From Thalassovita litoralis (GTDB taxonomy: Bacteria > Pseudomonadota > Alphaproteobacteria > Rhodobacterales > Rhodobacteraceae): 34,244 nucleotides of DNA. The stretch is from assembly GCF_900182725.1 (NCBI RefSeq), contig NZ_FXTO01000038.1, positions 1 through 34,244 on the forward strand, given 5' to 3'. A program made the translations under genes and the position numbers. Position 1 is the first letter of the stretch. Each line of letters opens with the position of its first letter. Positions 24,066 to 34,176 of the stretch are shown one piece after another. Below the pieces are notes generated by a model. It was not told the DNA's origin, did not search any database, and saw only the letters and a program-made list of their open reading frames with translations.

Positions 24066-24091
24066 GTTACTTTCTGGTAACTTTAATTACC
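24066..24091. promoter_or_regulatory. Overlapping palindromes, likely TetR operator
   Basis: GTTAC (24066-24070) and GTAAC (24077-24081) form one inverted repeat; GGTAA (24076-24080) and TTACC (24087-24091) form a second that overlaps it. They lie 85 bp upstream of the tetR start, in an A/T-rich stretch where divergent promoters would be expected. Confidence 0.55.
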
Positions 24092-24245
24092 AAATTGTTA
24101 TTATTTGATTTTTCAAAGCCCAATTAGGGATGATGGTTCCCAAATCGGAACAGATCGCCTTTTGACCTTGCGTCGCACAATACGGTTTGCGCTTGCTGCG
24201 GGCGTCACAATGCCTTGCAATGCCTGCCGGGAACGAGGACCGAAA

Positions 24246-25046
24246 ATGACAGATGATACATTAAAAACACTGGCCGATCTGGTGGCCGACATGGATGGCG
24301 AACCGGGGCGGTTGACCGCTCATATCCCCGCAAGCTGGATGCAAGGGCGCACGGCCTTTGGCGGGATTACGGCAGCGCTGGCGCTGGCGGCGGTACGCGC
24401 CAGCCTGCCGGACCTGCCAATGCTGCGGTCGCTTCAGATGACCTATATGCGCCCAGTCAGCAAGGACGTGATCTTTGCGGTTGAGCTGATCCGGGCCGGG
24501 CGCAGCGCCAGCTTTGTGCGGGTTGACTGCTATAGCGACGATGCCTTGGGGGCGCAGGCAATTTTTGTCTTTGGTGCGGCGCGCGACAGCAAGCAAAAGC
24601 ATCAGATCCTACCGCCCCCCGCAACATTGCCCGCACCGGAAAGCTGCCCTGATTTCACCCGCCGCAAAAACGCACCGGGATTTGTGAGCAATTTTCAGAT
24701 GCGCATGGCCGATGGGGACAGGCTGATTTCAGGATCGGATCGCCCGGAATTTTCTGTCTGGGCGCGGTTGATTCATTGTAACGGCGTGGCCCCGGATGTG
24801 GCGCTGACCTGTCTGGCCGATGCGCTGCCACCTGCGGCAATGACAGGGTTCACCGCCCCCGCCCCGATCAGCACAATCACATGGGGCATTGATTTCGCCC
24901 ATATCCCCGATCCCGATAGCTGGGTGCGCATTCGGACCTCCAGCCGTCAGGCGGACGAGGGCTATTCACTGCAAGACATGGATTTGCGGGATGAATCGGG
25001 GCGGTTGCTGGCATCGGCACAGCAATTGGTGGCGCTGTTCGACTAA
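24246..25046 (+). CDS. Acyl-CoA thioesterase (double hotdog fold)
   Basis: The 266-residue protein resembles TesB-like or thioesterase-superfamily proteins with two hotdog domains. The N-terminal segment GRTAFGGITAALALAAV and MLRSLQMTYMRPVS match the first hotdog, and ARLIHCNGVAPDVALTCLAD and TITWGIDFAHI the second. It would hydrolyse acyl-CoA to free acid and CoA. GAGGA six bases before the ATG at 24246 supports the start; the frame extends upstream across the operator region, which is not coding. Being divergent from tetR, it probably shares control with the acyl-CoA operon, perhaps to release CoA when intermediates build up. Confidence 0.8.
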   Translation: MTDDTLKTLADLVADMDGEPGRLTAHIPASWMQGRTAFGGITAALALAAVRASLPDLPMLRSLQMTYMRPVSKDVIFAVELIRAGRSASFVRVDCYSDDALGAQAIFVFGAARDSKQKHQILPPPATLPAPESCPDFTRRKNAPGFVSNFQMRMADGDRLISGSDRPEFSVWARLIHCNGVAPDVALTCLADALPPAAMTGFTAPAPISTITWGIDFAHIPDPDSWVRIRTSSRQADEGYSLQDMDLRDESGRLLASAQQLVALFD

Positions 25047-25062
25047 CCCACCGGGCCGCCCG

Positions 25063-25518
25063 CTATCGCTGCGCGGCGGCCTTTTGCAAATTCTTACGCA
25101 TCACGGTCAGCGCCTTTATCACGGTGGCAAATTCGGCATCTGACAGCCCTTCATTTGCGATCTGATCAATGTCGCGGACGGTACGGGTCATGGTTTTCAC
25201 AATCGCCAGCCCCCGGTCCGTGGCCCAAATCCGGTTCGAGCGGCGATCTTCGGGATCAGAGCGGCGTTCGACGTAGCCTTGTGCCTCTAACTTGTCGATC
25301 AACTTGCTGGTGGTGACGGGTGCCACCTGCATCCGCTGGGCAATATCGGCCTGCCGCAGCCCGTTTTCACGGAACAACTGCACCAGAACAAACCCTTGTG
25401 ACATGGTGACGTTATGGGGCTTCAACAGGCTGTCAAAAATCAACTGACGAAACCGGGCAATATCCTGAAACACCGGGCTATAGTCTTCGTTCAGCGACGA
25501 TTTCGGGGCATCTGTCAC
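25063..25518 (-). CDS. MarR-family transcriptional regulator
   Basis: The winged-helix protein shows LRQADIAQRMQVAPVTTSKL, IDKLEAQGYVERRSDPEDRR, the recognition helix and wing of MarR repressors. A GTG at 25518 gives 151 residues, the usual length. The open frame continues to a GTG at 25587, but the extra stretch is A/T-rich with a promoter-like TTATATAA and direct GGTAT repeats, so I prefer the shorter form; the start is not certain. The gene lies 78 bp after the exporter gene on the same strand, possibly at the end of the xsc operon. Its ligand is unknown. Confidence 0.8.
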   Translation of the reverse strand: MTDAPKSSLNEDYSPVFQDIARFRQLIFDSLLKPHNVTMSQGFVLVQLFRENGLRQADIAQRMQVAPVTTSKLIDKLEAQGYVERRSDPEDRRSNRIWATDRGLAIVKTMTRTVRDIDQIANEGLSDAEFATVIKALTVMRKNLQKAAAQR

Positions 25519-25596
25519 GCCAGTATTCCAGTTCTGCTTATATAATTTGGATACCGTTATACCCCGGCGGCGCAGTGGAACAAGCACGCGAAAGGA

Positions 25597-26625
25597 TCAG
25601 CCCCCAAGTGCCAGCATCCCGCCCATCACGAAAAGCGCGATAAACACGGTTTCCGCAACGATCAGAACAATCGCCTGAGTACCGATTTCAAACACGTTCT
25701 TCAGCGCTGTTTTCATCCCCACTGCTGCAATCGCAATCAGCAGCGCCCATTGCGACAGGCCCGACAGGACCGGGATCAGCGCCGCAGGCACCAGCCCCAG
25801 CGAATTCAGCGCCCCAAGGATCAGGAACCCCACCACGAACAACGGCAGGATCGGCGGGCGTTTGCCTTTGGTCTGCGCACCTTGGCGTCGCACAATCAGC
25901 GAAATCACCAGCACCACCGGGGCCAGCATCGCCACCCGGATCAGCTTGACCAGTGTCGCGACATCGCCAGTATCTTCGGAAATTGAATATCCTGCCCCGA
26001 CCACCTGCGCCACATCATGAATTGTTCCCCCCAGAAAGACGCCGGATTGTTCCGGGGAAAACTGAAACATGCCTGCCAGCACCGGATAGATGATCATCGC
26101 CAGCGTCGACAAGACGGTGACACCGATCACGGTAAAGATCAGGTTGCGTTCGGACTCATCGTTCTTGGGCAGCACGGCGGCAATCGCCATCGCCGCGGAT
26201 GCCCCGCAAATGGCCACCGATCCACCCGTCAGCACGCCAAAGCGCGTCCCCCGCCCCAGCAGCCGCGCGACGACAATGCCGAACAGGATGGTCAGGATCA
26301 CCCCGGCAATCACCAGCCCAATCAGGTGCGGGCCAAGATCCAGCATAGTTTCCACACTGATCCGCACCCCCAGCAGCGCCACACCAAAGCGCAGCACCGT
26401 GCGGGCGGTGAATTCGATCCCCGGTTTGCAAACCCCGCCTTCGGACAGGAAGTTCATGGCGATGCCCAAAAGCAGCGCCATCAGCATCGCGGGTGCGCCG
26501 TAATGTTCCGACAGAAACTTGGCCGCAGCCGCCAGAACCGCCGCCACAAGGAAGCCCCGGAAATTCGTTTGCACGAACCGGGAAATCCCCTGAGGCGAAA
26601 AACGCAATGCGGCAGTTCCGGTCAT
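25597..26625 (-). CDS. YeiH/CuyZ-type putative sulfate or sulfite exporter
   Basis: This 342-residue membrane protein of the UPF0324 (YeiH) family has about ten hydrophobic helices. Conserved features are LLGIAMNFL, FGVALLGVRIS, GGSVAICGASAAMAIAAV and GGTIHDVAQVVGAGY. Members encoded beside xsc or cysteate/sulfolactate genes (CuyZ, SuyZ) are proposed to export the sulfite or sulfate released from sulfonates. The ATG at 26625 comes five bases after the xsc stop, with AGGGG upstream, so the two are tightly coupled. This position makes the export role plausible here. Confidence 0.85.
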   Translation of the reverse strand: MTGTAALRFSPQGISRFVQTNFRGFLVAAVLAAAAKFLSEHYGAPAMLMALLLGIAMNFLSEGGVCKPGIEFTARTVLRFGVALLGVRISVETMLDLGPHLIGLVIAGVILTILFGIVVARLLGRGTRFGVLTGGSVAICGASAAMAIAAVLPKNDESERNLIFTVIGVTVLSTLAMIIYPVLAGMFQFSPEQSGVFLGGTIHDVAQVVGAGYSISEDTGDVATLVKLIRVAMLAPVVLVISLIVRRQGAQTKGKRPPILPLFVVGFLILGALNSLGLVPAALIPVLSGLSQWALLIAIAAVGMKTALKNVFEIGTQAIVLIVAETVFIALFVMGGMLALGG

Positions 26626-26629
26626 TGCA

Positions 26630-28408
26630 TTACCCCTGTTGCGGGCGCATGTCGGCCGCATCAATCCCGGCCACGACAACAGGTTTCTTCATCGCATCCC
26701 GGCGGAACGGTTCGCCCAGTTCCTGATTGATCATCGCCTCGATCAGCGTGGTTTTGCCGTGTTCCATCTGGTCCTTGATCGCGGCATTCAGCGCGTCGGT
26801 CAGTTCGTCCATCGTGCGGGCGACGACACCTTGCAGACCGCAGGCGCGGGCAATCCCGGCATAGCTGACCTGTTCATCCAGTTCGGTGCCAACGAAATTA
26901 TCGTCGAACCACAGGGTCGAGTTCCGCTTTTCCGCGCCCCATTGGTAGTTGCGGAACACGATCTGCGTAATCGCGGGCCATTCGCCCCGTCCGATAGCCG
27001 TCAGTTCATTCACCGCGATGCCAAAGGCCCCATCCCCGGAAAAACCCACAACCGGCACATCCGGGCAGCCAATCTTTGCGCCGACAATCGCAGGCAGGCC
27101 ATAGCCACAGGGGCCAAACAAGCCGGGGGCCAGATATTTGCGGCCATCTTCAAAGCTGGGATAGGCATTCCCGATCGCGCAGTTATTGCCAATGTCGGAT
27201 GAAATAATCGCCTGTTTCGGCAATGCGGCCTGAATGGCACGCCACGCCATGCGGGGGCTCATCCATTCGGGTTTGTCGGCGCGGGCGCGTTCGTTCCATG
27301 TGGTGCCGGGATCGTCCTCTTCATGGTCCATACCAGCCAGTTGTTGCGCCCATTTCGATTTGGTCTGTGCAATACGGTCGCGGCGTTCGGTGCGGCCCGC
27401 ATCCCCGGCCCCATCGGCCAGTTGCGCCAGAATACCATTGGCCACGCGGGTCGCGTCGCCCACGATGCCCACGGCGATTTTCTTGGTCAGGCCGATCCGG
27501 TCGGGGTTGATGTCCACCTGAATGACCTGCGCATTGGCGGGCCAATAATCCAGCCCATAGCCCGGCAAAGTGGAAAACGGGTTCAGACGGGTGCCCAGCG
27601 CCAGCACGACATCGGCATCCTTGATCAGCTCCATCGCGGCCTTGGACCCGTTATAGCCCAGCGGCCCGGCAAACAGCGGGTGTGAACCGGGGAACGCGTC
27701 GTTATGCTGATAACCCACGCAAACCGGGGCATCCAGACGTTCGGCCAGCGCCTTGGACGCGTCAATCCCACCCTTGGACAGCACCACACCCGCGCCGTTC
27801 AGGATCACCGGATTTTTCGCGTTGGACAGCAATTCCGCCGCCCGCGCCACCGAATTTTCCCCACCCGAGGACCGTTCAAATTCGATCGGTTCGGGGATGT
27901 CGATAGCTACGATCTGGGTCCACATATCGCGCGGAATGTTCAGTTGCGCCGGGGCCGATGCCTGTTTGGCCTTGGCGATAACGCGGGTCAGCACCTCGGC
28001 CACGCGGGATGGGTCGCGAACCTCTTCCTGATAGGCGACCATATCCTCGAACAGCTTCATCTGTTCGACCTCTTGGAAGCCACCCTGCCCGATGGTTTTA
28101 TTCGCAGCCTGCGGCGTCACCAGCAACAGCGGCGTGTGGTTCCAATAGGCAGTTTTCACGGCGGTCACGAAATTGGTGATGCCGGGACCATTCTGGGCGA
28201 TCATCATCGACATCTTGCCGCTGGCGCGGGTGTAACCATCGGACATCATCCCGCCGGACCCTTCGTGGGCGCAATCCCAAAAGGTGATCCCGGCCTTTGG
28301 GAACAGGTCCGAAATCGGCATCATGGCCGACCCGATAATCCCAAAAGCATGTTCGATTCCATGACGTTGCAAGACTTTGACGAAGGCTTCTTCGGTTGTC
28401 ATTTTCAT
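26630..28408 (-). CDS. xsc: Sulfoacetaldehyde acetyltransferase
   Basis: This 592-residue thiamine diphosphate enzyme converts sulfoacetaldehyde plus phosphate into acetyl phosphate and sulfite, the desulfonation step for taurine, isethionate and related C2 sulfonates. The start MKMTTEEAFVKVLQ is typical of Xsc. The catalytic Glu is E49 (CAHEGSGGMM), and the ThDP motif runs from GDG at 458-460 to N487 (IVFRNYQW). Length fits the family. A phosphate acetyltransferase gene, often next to xsc, is not present in this window. AAGGGG lies about 12 bases upstream of the ATG, rather far. The gene is divergent from a LysR regulator and followed directly by the exporter gene. Confidence 0.95.
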   Translation of the reverse strand: MKMTTEEAFVKVLQRHGIEHAFGIIGSAMMPISDLFPKAGITFWDCAHEGSGGMMSDGYTRASGKMSMMIAQNGPGITNFVTAVKTAYWNHTPLLLVTPQAANKTIGQGGFQEVEQMKLFEDMVAYQEEVRDPSRVAEVLTRVIAKAKQASAPAQLNIPRDMWTQIVAIDIPEPIEFERSSGGENSVARAAELLSNAKNPVILNGAGVVLSKGGIDASKALAERLDAPVCVGYQHNDAFPGSHPLFAGPLGYNGSKAAMELIKDADVVLALGTRLNPFSTLPGYGLDYWPANAQVIQVDINPDRIGLTKKIAVGIVGDATRVANGILAQLADGAGDAGRTERRDRIAQTKSKWAQQLAGMDHEEDDPGTTWNERARADKPEWMSPRMAWRAIQAALPKQAIISSDIGNNCAIGNAYPSFEDGRKYLAPGLFGPCGYGLPAIVGAKIGCPDVPVVGFSGDGAFGIAVNELTAIGRGEWPAITQIVFRNYQWGAEKRNSTLWFDDNFVGTELDEQVSYAGIARACGLQGVVARTMDELTDALNAAIKDQMEHGKTTLIEAMINQELGEPFRRDAMKKPVVVAGIDAADMRPQQG

Positions 28409-28544
28409 GATCAGGCGTCCCCTTGTTGTACGATGCGCCACGTTGGGCGAAATTCTGACATTTATCGCCGGGATAGCTTGTTTCAAAGGTTGCGAAAATA
28501 TAGATTTCTGCGCGCAAGGTTTGATAAATTGGAAACATTATATC

Positions 28545-29474
28545 ATGGCAGGTCACGCAATCCTTCCGCAGATTGGCGATGCCGATCTGAAGCTGCTGCA
28601 AATCTTTCGCACGGTGGCCGAATGTGGCGGGCTGGCCGCGTCGGAAACCGAGCTGAATATCGGGCGCTCCACCATTTCCAAACACCTGTCCGATCTGGAA
28701 CACCGGCTGGGGCTGCGCCTATGTGATCGCGGCCCGGCGGGGTTTTCGCTGACGGATGACGGAGCCAAAGTGTTGCAGGCCGCCGAAACGCTGCTGGGGG
28801 CGGTGTCAAACTTCCGGTCGCAGGTGAACGAGGTGAAAAAGCAACTGGTCGGCACCGTGCATCTGGCGATGTTCGATCAGTTCCTGACCAACCCCGAGGC
28901 CAATCTGGCCCATGCCATTGCCGAATTTAACGCCATCGCCCCCGAGGTTGAAATCGAATTGTCCCTGATGGCCCCCACCCAGATTGAACTACAGGTGATG
29001 GAAGGCGCGGTAGATATCGGCATCACCACCATGCACCGCACCAACAGCGCCCTGCATTATCTGCCGATCTATGGCGAGGATATGTTTCTGTACTGTTCCG
29101 ATACCCACCCGTTTTTCGACCGCGCCCCCGATGGGTTGACGATGAATGATCTGAAGCAAAGCAATTTCGTGGGGCTGAAATTCAATTCCCCCAACCTGCA
29201 ATTCAGCAAGAAACTGGGGGTTCGCACCACGGCGAAGGTACAGAATGAACAAACGCTGGCGCTGCTGGTGTTATCCGGCAGCTATATCGGGTTCCTGCCC
29301 GACCATCTGGCCGCCAGTTTCGTAGAAAAGGGCAGGATGCGCCGAATTTTACCGGACCATCTGTATTATCGCAGCCGGTTTGCCGCCGTCAGCCGCCGGT
29401 CCCCGCAGGTGAACCGGATTTCCCGGCTGTTTCTGGATATTCTGCATCGGCATCATATGAAGAACCCACAATAG
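28545..29474 (+). CDS. LysR-family transcriptional regulator of the xsc genes
   Basis: The 309-residue protein has an N-terminal helix-turn-helix ([40 protein letters not shown]) and a periplasmic-binding-like effector domain (about 90-300; [29 protein letters not shown]). It is divergent from xsc with 136 bp between them, the classic layout for a LysR activator of its neighbour. The start at 28545 has GGAAA upstream; the frame upstream overlaps xsc and is ignored. Roseobacters often control taurine genes with the GntR-type TauR, so a LysR here suggests a different inducer. Confidence 0.88.
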   Translation: MAGHAILPQIGDADLKLLQIFRTVAECGGLAASETELNIGRSTISKHLSDLEHRLGLRLCDRGPAGFSLTDDGAKVLQAAETLLGAVSNFRSQVNEVKKQLVGTVHLAMFDQFLTNPEANLAHAIAEFNAIAPEVEIELSLMAPTQIELQVMEGAVDIGITTMHRTNSALHYLPIYGEDMFLYCSDTHPFFDRAPDGLTMNDLKQSNFVGLKFNSPNLQFSKKLGVRTTAKVQNEQTLALLVLSGSYIGFLPDHLAASFVEKGRMRRILPDHLYYRSRFAAVSRRSPQVNRISRLFLDILHRHHMKNPQ

Positions 29475-29593
29475 GCGCGAAATTCGCCCTGATTGTGAAA
29501 GCCTCTCATAATCATTCGTCACAATATTCAATTTTCCTCATGTTGATAAATCTCTATAGTAGCTGCTCGCATACCGATGGGATTCTGACGACC

Positions 29594-30646
29594 ATGCTTA
29601 ACTTTTCCTTGCCCGAAGCCCCCTCTCTGGCGGTGTTACGCAGCCTTGCGGCGCAGCGTATTCTGGTCCTTGACGGGGCAATGGGAACAATGATCCAGGC
29701 CCTTGGCATGACCGAGGAGGACTTCACCGCGAATGGTCATATCCACGGGCCGGGGTGTCGGCATCAGTATCACCCGGACCACCCGCAGAAAGGAAACAAC
29801 GATCTGCTGGTCCTGACCCAACCGCAAGCGGTTGAGGATATACAGTTTCAATTTGCGATGGCCGGGGCCGATATCCTTGAAACCAACACGTTTTCATCAA
29901 CCACAATCGCACAGGCCGATTATGGTCTGGAATCTGCGGTCTATGATCTGAATGTTGCCGGGGCGCAGGTCGCGCGGCGTGCGGCGGACCGGGCAACACG
30001 CGAAGACGGCAAACCCCGTTTTGTCGCTGGTGCCGTAGGCCCGACAAACCGCACCGCCAGCATCAGCCCCGATGTAAATGATCCGGGGTATCGCGCTGTC
30101 ACCTTTGATGACCTGCGAACCGCATATGGCCAACAAATAGACGGGCTGATCGCGGGCGGGTCGGATCTGATCCTTATTGAAACCATCTTTGACACGCTGA
30201 ATGCTAAGGCAGCGATTTTTGCCGCCTTTGAAAGCTTTGCCAAGGCTGGGCGGCGCCTGCCGCTGATGATTTCGGGAACGATCACCGATGCTTCTGGCCG
30301 AACGCTTTCGGGGCAGACACCCACGGCATTCTGGCATTCTGTTGCCCATGCCCGGCCCTTTTCCGTTGGGCTGAACTGTGCGCTTGGGGCTGCGGCGATG
30401 CGTCCCCACATGGCCGAAATTGCAAGCGTCGCTACTTCGCTCACCTGCGCCTATCCCAACGCGGGACTGCCCAACGCGTTTGGCGCATATGACGAAACCC
30501 CGGACCAGACCGCCGCCCAAGTGGCCGACTTCGCGCGCGAAGGTATCGTTAACCTCGTTGGCGGATGCTGCGGCACCACGCCAGATCATATTCGTGCGAT
30601 TGCGGATGCCGTCGCCTCTTTCCCCCCGCGCAAGGTACTTGCATGA
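29594..30646 (+). CDS. metH: Methionine synthase, homocysteine-binding subunit (MetH domain 1)
   Basis: The 350-residue protein is the first barrel of cobalamin-dependent methionine synthase: [20 protein letters not shown] at the start, [16 protein letters not shown], and zinc ligands C262 (GLNCALG), C325 and C326 (GGCCGTTP). It binds and activates homocysteine. In most bacteria this domain is fused to the rest of MetH. Here the frame stops at 30646 in an ATGA overlap with the next gene, so the two are translationally coupled. The ATG at 29594 fits the usual N-terminus but has no clear ribosome binding site; the frame is open for 33 more codons upstream. Confidence 0.85.
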   Translation: MLNFSLPEAPSLAVLRSLAAQRILVLDGAMGTMIQALGMTEEDFTANGHIHGPGCRHQYHPDHPQKGNNDLLVLTQPQAVEDIQFQFAMAGADILETNTFSSTTIAQADYGLESAVYDLNVAGAQVARRAADRATREDGKPRFVAGAVGPTNRTASISPDVNDPGYRAVTFDDLRTAYGQQIDGLIAGGSDLILIETIFDTLNAKAAIFAAFESFAKAGRRLPLMISGTITDASGRTLSGQTPTAFWHSVAHARPFSVGLNCALGAAAMRPHMAEIASVATSLTCAYPNAGLPNAFGAYDETPDQTAAQVADFAREGIVNLVGGCCGTTPDHIRAIADAVASFPPRKVLA

Positions 30647-33372
30647 CCCCTTATCTGCGTCTTTCCGGGCTAGAGCCCTTTGTCCTGACCCCTGACATCC
30701 CTTTCGTGAATGTGGGGGAACGTACCAACGTCACCGGCTCTGCCCGGTTCCGTAAACTGATCGTAAACCGCGACTATGCCGCCGCGCTGGACGTCGCGCG
30801 GGATCAGGTGGAAAACGGGGCGCAGATCATCGACATCAACATGGATGAAGGCCTGATTGACAGCAAACAGGCGATGATCGAATTCCTGAACCTTATCGCC
30901 TCGGAACCAGATATCGCCCGTGTTCCGATCATGATCGACAGTTCCAAATGGGACGTGATCGAGGCGGGGCTGCAATGCGTCCAAGGCAAGCCCGTGGTGA
31001 ACTCGATCAGCCTGAAAGAGGGCGAAGAGGCATTCCGCCACCATGCCGCGTTGTGCATGGCCTATGGGGCGGCGGTTGTGGTCATGGCCTTTGATGAAAC
31101 CGGGCAGGCCGATACCTTTACCCGCAAAACCGAAATCTGCGCCCGTGCCTATCGCATTCTGGTCGAAGACATGGGCTTCCCGCCCGAGGATATCATCTTT
31201 GATCCCAACGTCTTTGCCGTCGCAACCGGGATCGAGGAGCACGACAATTACGGCGTCGACTTCATTGAAGCGACGCGCTGGATCAGAACAAACCTGCCCC
31301 ACGCGCATGTTTCGGGCGGGGTATCGAACCTGTCGTTCAGCTTCCGCGGCAATGAACCCGTGCGCGAAGCAATGCACGCTGTATTCCTGTATCACGCCAT
31401 CAAGGCAGGCATGGATATGGGCATCGTCAACGCCGGACAATTGGCCGTCTATGACCAGATCGACCCGGACCTGCGCGAAGCCTGCGAAGACGTGGTGCTG
31501 AACCGCAAACCCCGGAATGGCGGAACCGCAACCGAACAAATGCTGGACATCGCCGAACGCTTCCGGGGCGGTGCGCGCGAAGAAAAGATACGCGATTTGG
31601 CCTGGCGTGACTGGCCGGTTGAAAAACGGCTGGAACATGCGCTGGTCAACGGGATCACGGAATTCATAGAAGAAGACACCGAAGCCGCGCGCGCCGCCGC
31701 CGAACGCCCCCTGCACGTCATCGAAGGCCCGCTGATGGCGGGAATGAATGTGGTGGGCGATCTGTTCGGCGCGGGCAAAATGTTCCTGCCGCAGGTGGTG
31801 AAATCCGCCCGCGTGATGAAACAAGCCGTCGCAGTGTTGCTGCCCTACATGGAAGAGGAAAAGCGCCTGTCAGGTGGCGAGGGGCGGCAATCCGCTGGCA
31901 AGGTGCTGATGGCCACCGTCAAAGGCGATGTTCACGACATCGGCAAGAACATTGTTGGCGTCGTTCTGGCGTGCAACAATTACGAAATCGTGGATCTGGG
32001 CGTCATGGTGCCGCCGCAAAAAATCCTGCAAGCCGCCCGCGATGAAAACGTCGACATCATCGGCCTGTCCGGCCTGATCACGCCATCGCTTGATGAAATG
32101 GTGCATCTCGCCTCTGAAATGGAGCGCGAGGGGTTTAACATCCCGTTGTTGATCGGCGGGGCAACCACATCCAAGGTGCATACCGCCGTCAAGATTGCAC
32201 CGCTATACGCAAAGGGGGCCGCCGTTTACGTGACCGATGCCAGCCGGGCGGTTGGGGTTGTCGGTGCGTTGCTTAGCCCCGCGCAAAATTCCGATTACGT
32301 TGCGGGCCTGCGCTCTGAATATGCCGATGTTGCGGAAAAGCACGAACGCGCGGAACGCGCCAAGAACCGCCTGCCACTGTCCAACGCACGGGCCAATGCG
32401 CTTCAACTGGATTGGGCCAACTATACCCCAACAGCCCCGTCCTTTATCGGCACCCACGTCCTACCGGACTGGGATCTGGCTGAAATCGCTCGTTACATCG
32501 ACTGGACACCGTTTTTCCAGACTTGGGAATTGCGCGGCGTGTACCCAAAGATTCTGGACGACGAAAAACAGGGCGAAGCTGCCCGCGCGCTGTTCGCCGA
32601 TGCGCAGGATATGCTACAGCGGATCATCGCAGAACGCTGGTTCACACCGCGCGCAGTGGTGGGGTTCTGGCCCGCCAATACGGTTGGCGACGATATTCAT
32701 CTGTTCACCAATGCAGACCGAAACGAAAGACTGGCGACCTTGCACACCCTGCGCCAACAAACCGCCAAGCGCGGCGACCGGCCCAATCTGGCCCTGTCAG
32801 ATTTTGTAGCCCCCGAAGGTAAAGGCGCGGATCATGTGGGGGGATTTGTCGTCACCGCAGGCCCGGAAGAGATCGAAATCGCCCAACGGCTGGACAAAGC
32901 CAATGACAACTATGGTGCTATTTTGGTGAAGGCGCTGGCCGATCGCATTGCCGAAGCAATGGCTGAAATGTTGCACGAAAAGGTGCGGCGCGAATTCTGG
33001 GGCTACGCACCGGATGAAGCCTTTGATCCTCAGGCCTTGATTGGCGAACCCTACAATGGCATCCGCCCCGCGCCCGGCTATCCTGCCCAGCCCGATCACA
33101 CGGAAAAACGCACCCTTTTCAGCTTGCTTGACGCCGAAGCCGCGACCGGCGTCGCCCTGACGGAAAGTATGGCGATGTGGCCGGGGTCATCTGTGTCCGG
33201 GCTGTATATCGGTCATCCTGACAGCTATTATTTCGGCGTCGGAAAGGTCGAGCGCGATCAGGTAAAAGATTACGCGCACCGTAAAGGCATGAGCTTGGAC
33301 GAGGCCGAGCGCTGGCTGGCCCCCGTTCTGAACTACATCCCCGCTGCGGCCAATAGCAAATCAGCCGCCTAG
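30643..33372 (+). CDS. metH: Methionine synthase, folate, cobalamin and activation domains
   Basis: The 909-residue protein carries the remaining MetH domains in normal order: the methyltetrahydrofolate barrel (about 20-290; [24 protein letters not shown]), the cap helices (about 295-410), the B12 domain with DVHDIGKNI and axial ligand H431 plus [13 protein letters not shown], and the C-terminal activation domain with R808 ([12 protein letters not shown]) for S-adenosylmethionine. It moves methyl groups from methyltetrahydrofolate through cobalamin to homocysteine held by the partner encoded just upstream. Its first residues, [12 protein letters not shown], continue the sequence lost at the end of the first gene. 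Confidence 0.93.
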   Translation: MTPYLRLSGLEPFVLTPDIPFVNVGERTNVTGSARFRKLIVNRDYAAALDVARDQVENGAQIIDINMDEGLIDSKQAMIEFLNLIASEPDIARVPIMIDSSKWDVIEAGLQCVQGKPVVNSISLKEGEEAFRHHAALCMAYGAAVVVMAFDETGQADTFTRKTEICARAYRILVEDMGFPPEDIIFDPNVFAVATGIEEHDNYGVDFIEATRWIRTNLPHAHVSGGVSNLSFSFRGNEPVREAMHAVFLYHAIKAGMDMGIVNAGQLAVYDQIDPDLREACEDVVLNRKPRNGGTATEQMLDIAERFRGGAREEKIRDLAWRDWPVEKRLEHALVNGITEFIEEDTEAARAAAERPLHVIEGPLMAGMNVVGDLFGAGKMFLPQVVKSARVMKQAVAVLLPYMEEEKRLSGGEGRQSAGKVLMATVKGDVHDIGKNIVGVVLACNNYEIVDLGVMVPPQKILQAARDENVDIIGLSGLITPSLDEMVHLASEMEREGFNIPLLIGGATTSKVHTAVKIAPLYAKGAAVYVTDASRAVGVVGALLSPAQNSDYVAGLRSEYADVAEKHERAERAKNRLPLSNARANALQLDWANYTPTAPSFIGTHVLPDWDLAEIARYIDWTPFFQTWELRGVYPKILDDEKQGEAARALFADAQDMLQRIIAERWFTPRAVVGFWPANTVGDDIHLFTNADRNERLATLHTLRQQTAKRGDRPNLALSDFVAPEGKGADHVGGFVVTAGPEEIEIAQRLDKANDNYGAILVKALADRIAEAMAEMLHEKVRREFWGYAPDEAFDPQALIGEPYNGIRPAPGYPAQPDHTEKRTLFSLLDAEAATGVALTESMAMWPGSSVSGLYIGHPDSYYFGVGKVERDQVKDYAHRKGMSLDEAERWLAPVLNYIPAAANSKSAA

Positions 33373-33745
33373 CGTCAGGGGACGCGGTGCAACATATCTG
33401 TATGGTGGTGCCGGGCCGATGACGTGCCTGACTTTCCCGAAGCTGGGCAGTCATTGACTGCGCAGCGTGCCATGCAGTTTGAAAAATAGGGGGCAAACCG
33501 CGCCGTCAGCGCATCGCCCCCTTAACTATACCATGCCCCAAAACAAGCCCCCAAAGATACACCCCCGACCCTTATGACATTGGGATAAAGGGAAAAATAC
33601 CCGATTCCAGTGATTGTTCGGTGCCGTCAGAAAGTGGGAACAATTAGCATCTAAGCGTCCAACCCATTTCATGTTCGTGATCTCATCCCGCGAAATCACA
33701 AGAGGGAGGCGTGACAAAGGTGGCTCATGCCAGTTCGGAGGGAAA
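33373..33745. other. Intergenic region after metH
   Basis: No credible gene is seen in these 373 bp. It contains a possible terminator (33488-33522) and, in its second half, sequence of lower GC that may belong to the mobile gene that follows. Confidence 0.5.
33488..33522 (+). terminator. Possible terminator downstream of metH
   Basis: AGGGGGC (33488-33494) pairs with GCCCCCT (33516-33522), with a GCGC...GCGC inner stem. The T tail is poor. It is the only stable hairpin between metH and the next gene. Confidence 0.4.
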
Positions 33746-34138
<393 letters not shown>

Positions 34139-34176
34139 TCAATATTGTACGTATATAGAGATTATTGGTTATTGCT

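Noticed and set aside
28409-28544. ATTTATC/GATAAAT pair in the xsc-lysR gap as an operator
   Set aside because: The arms are about 55 bp apart and A/T-rich, which is weak evidence for a LysR site.
29475-29593. Possible SAM or SAH riboswitch before metH
   Set aside because: The leader is A/T-rich with promoter-like TATAGT, but I could not match any SAM-II, SAM-V or SAH core motif.
33373-33490. Short frame ending AGQSLTAQRAMQFEK after metH
   Set aside because: It has no start codon or ribosome binding site and no recognised family.
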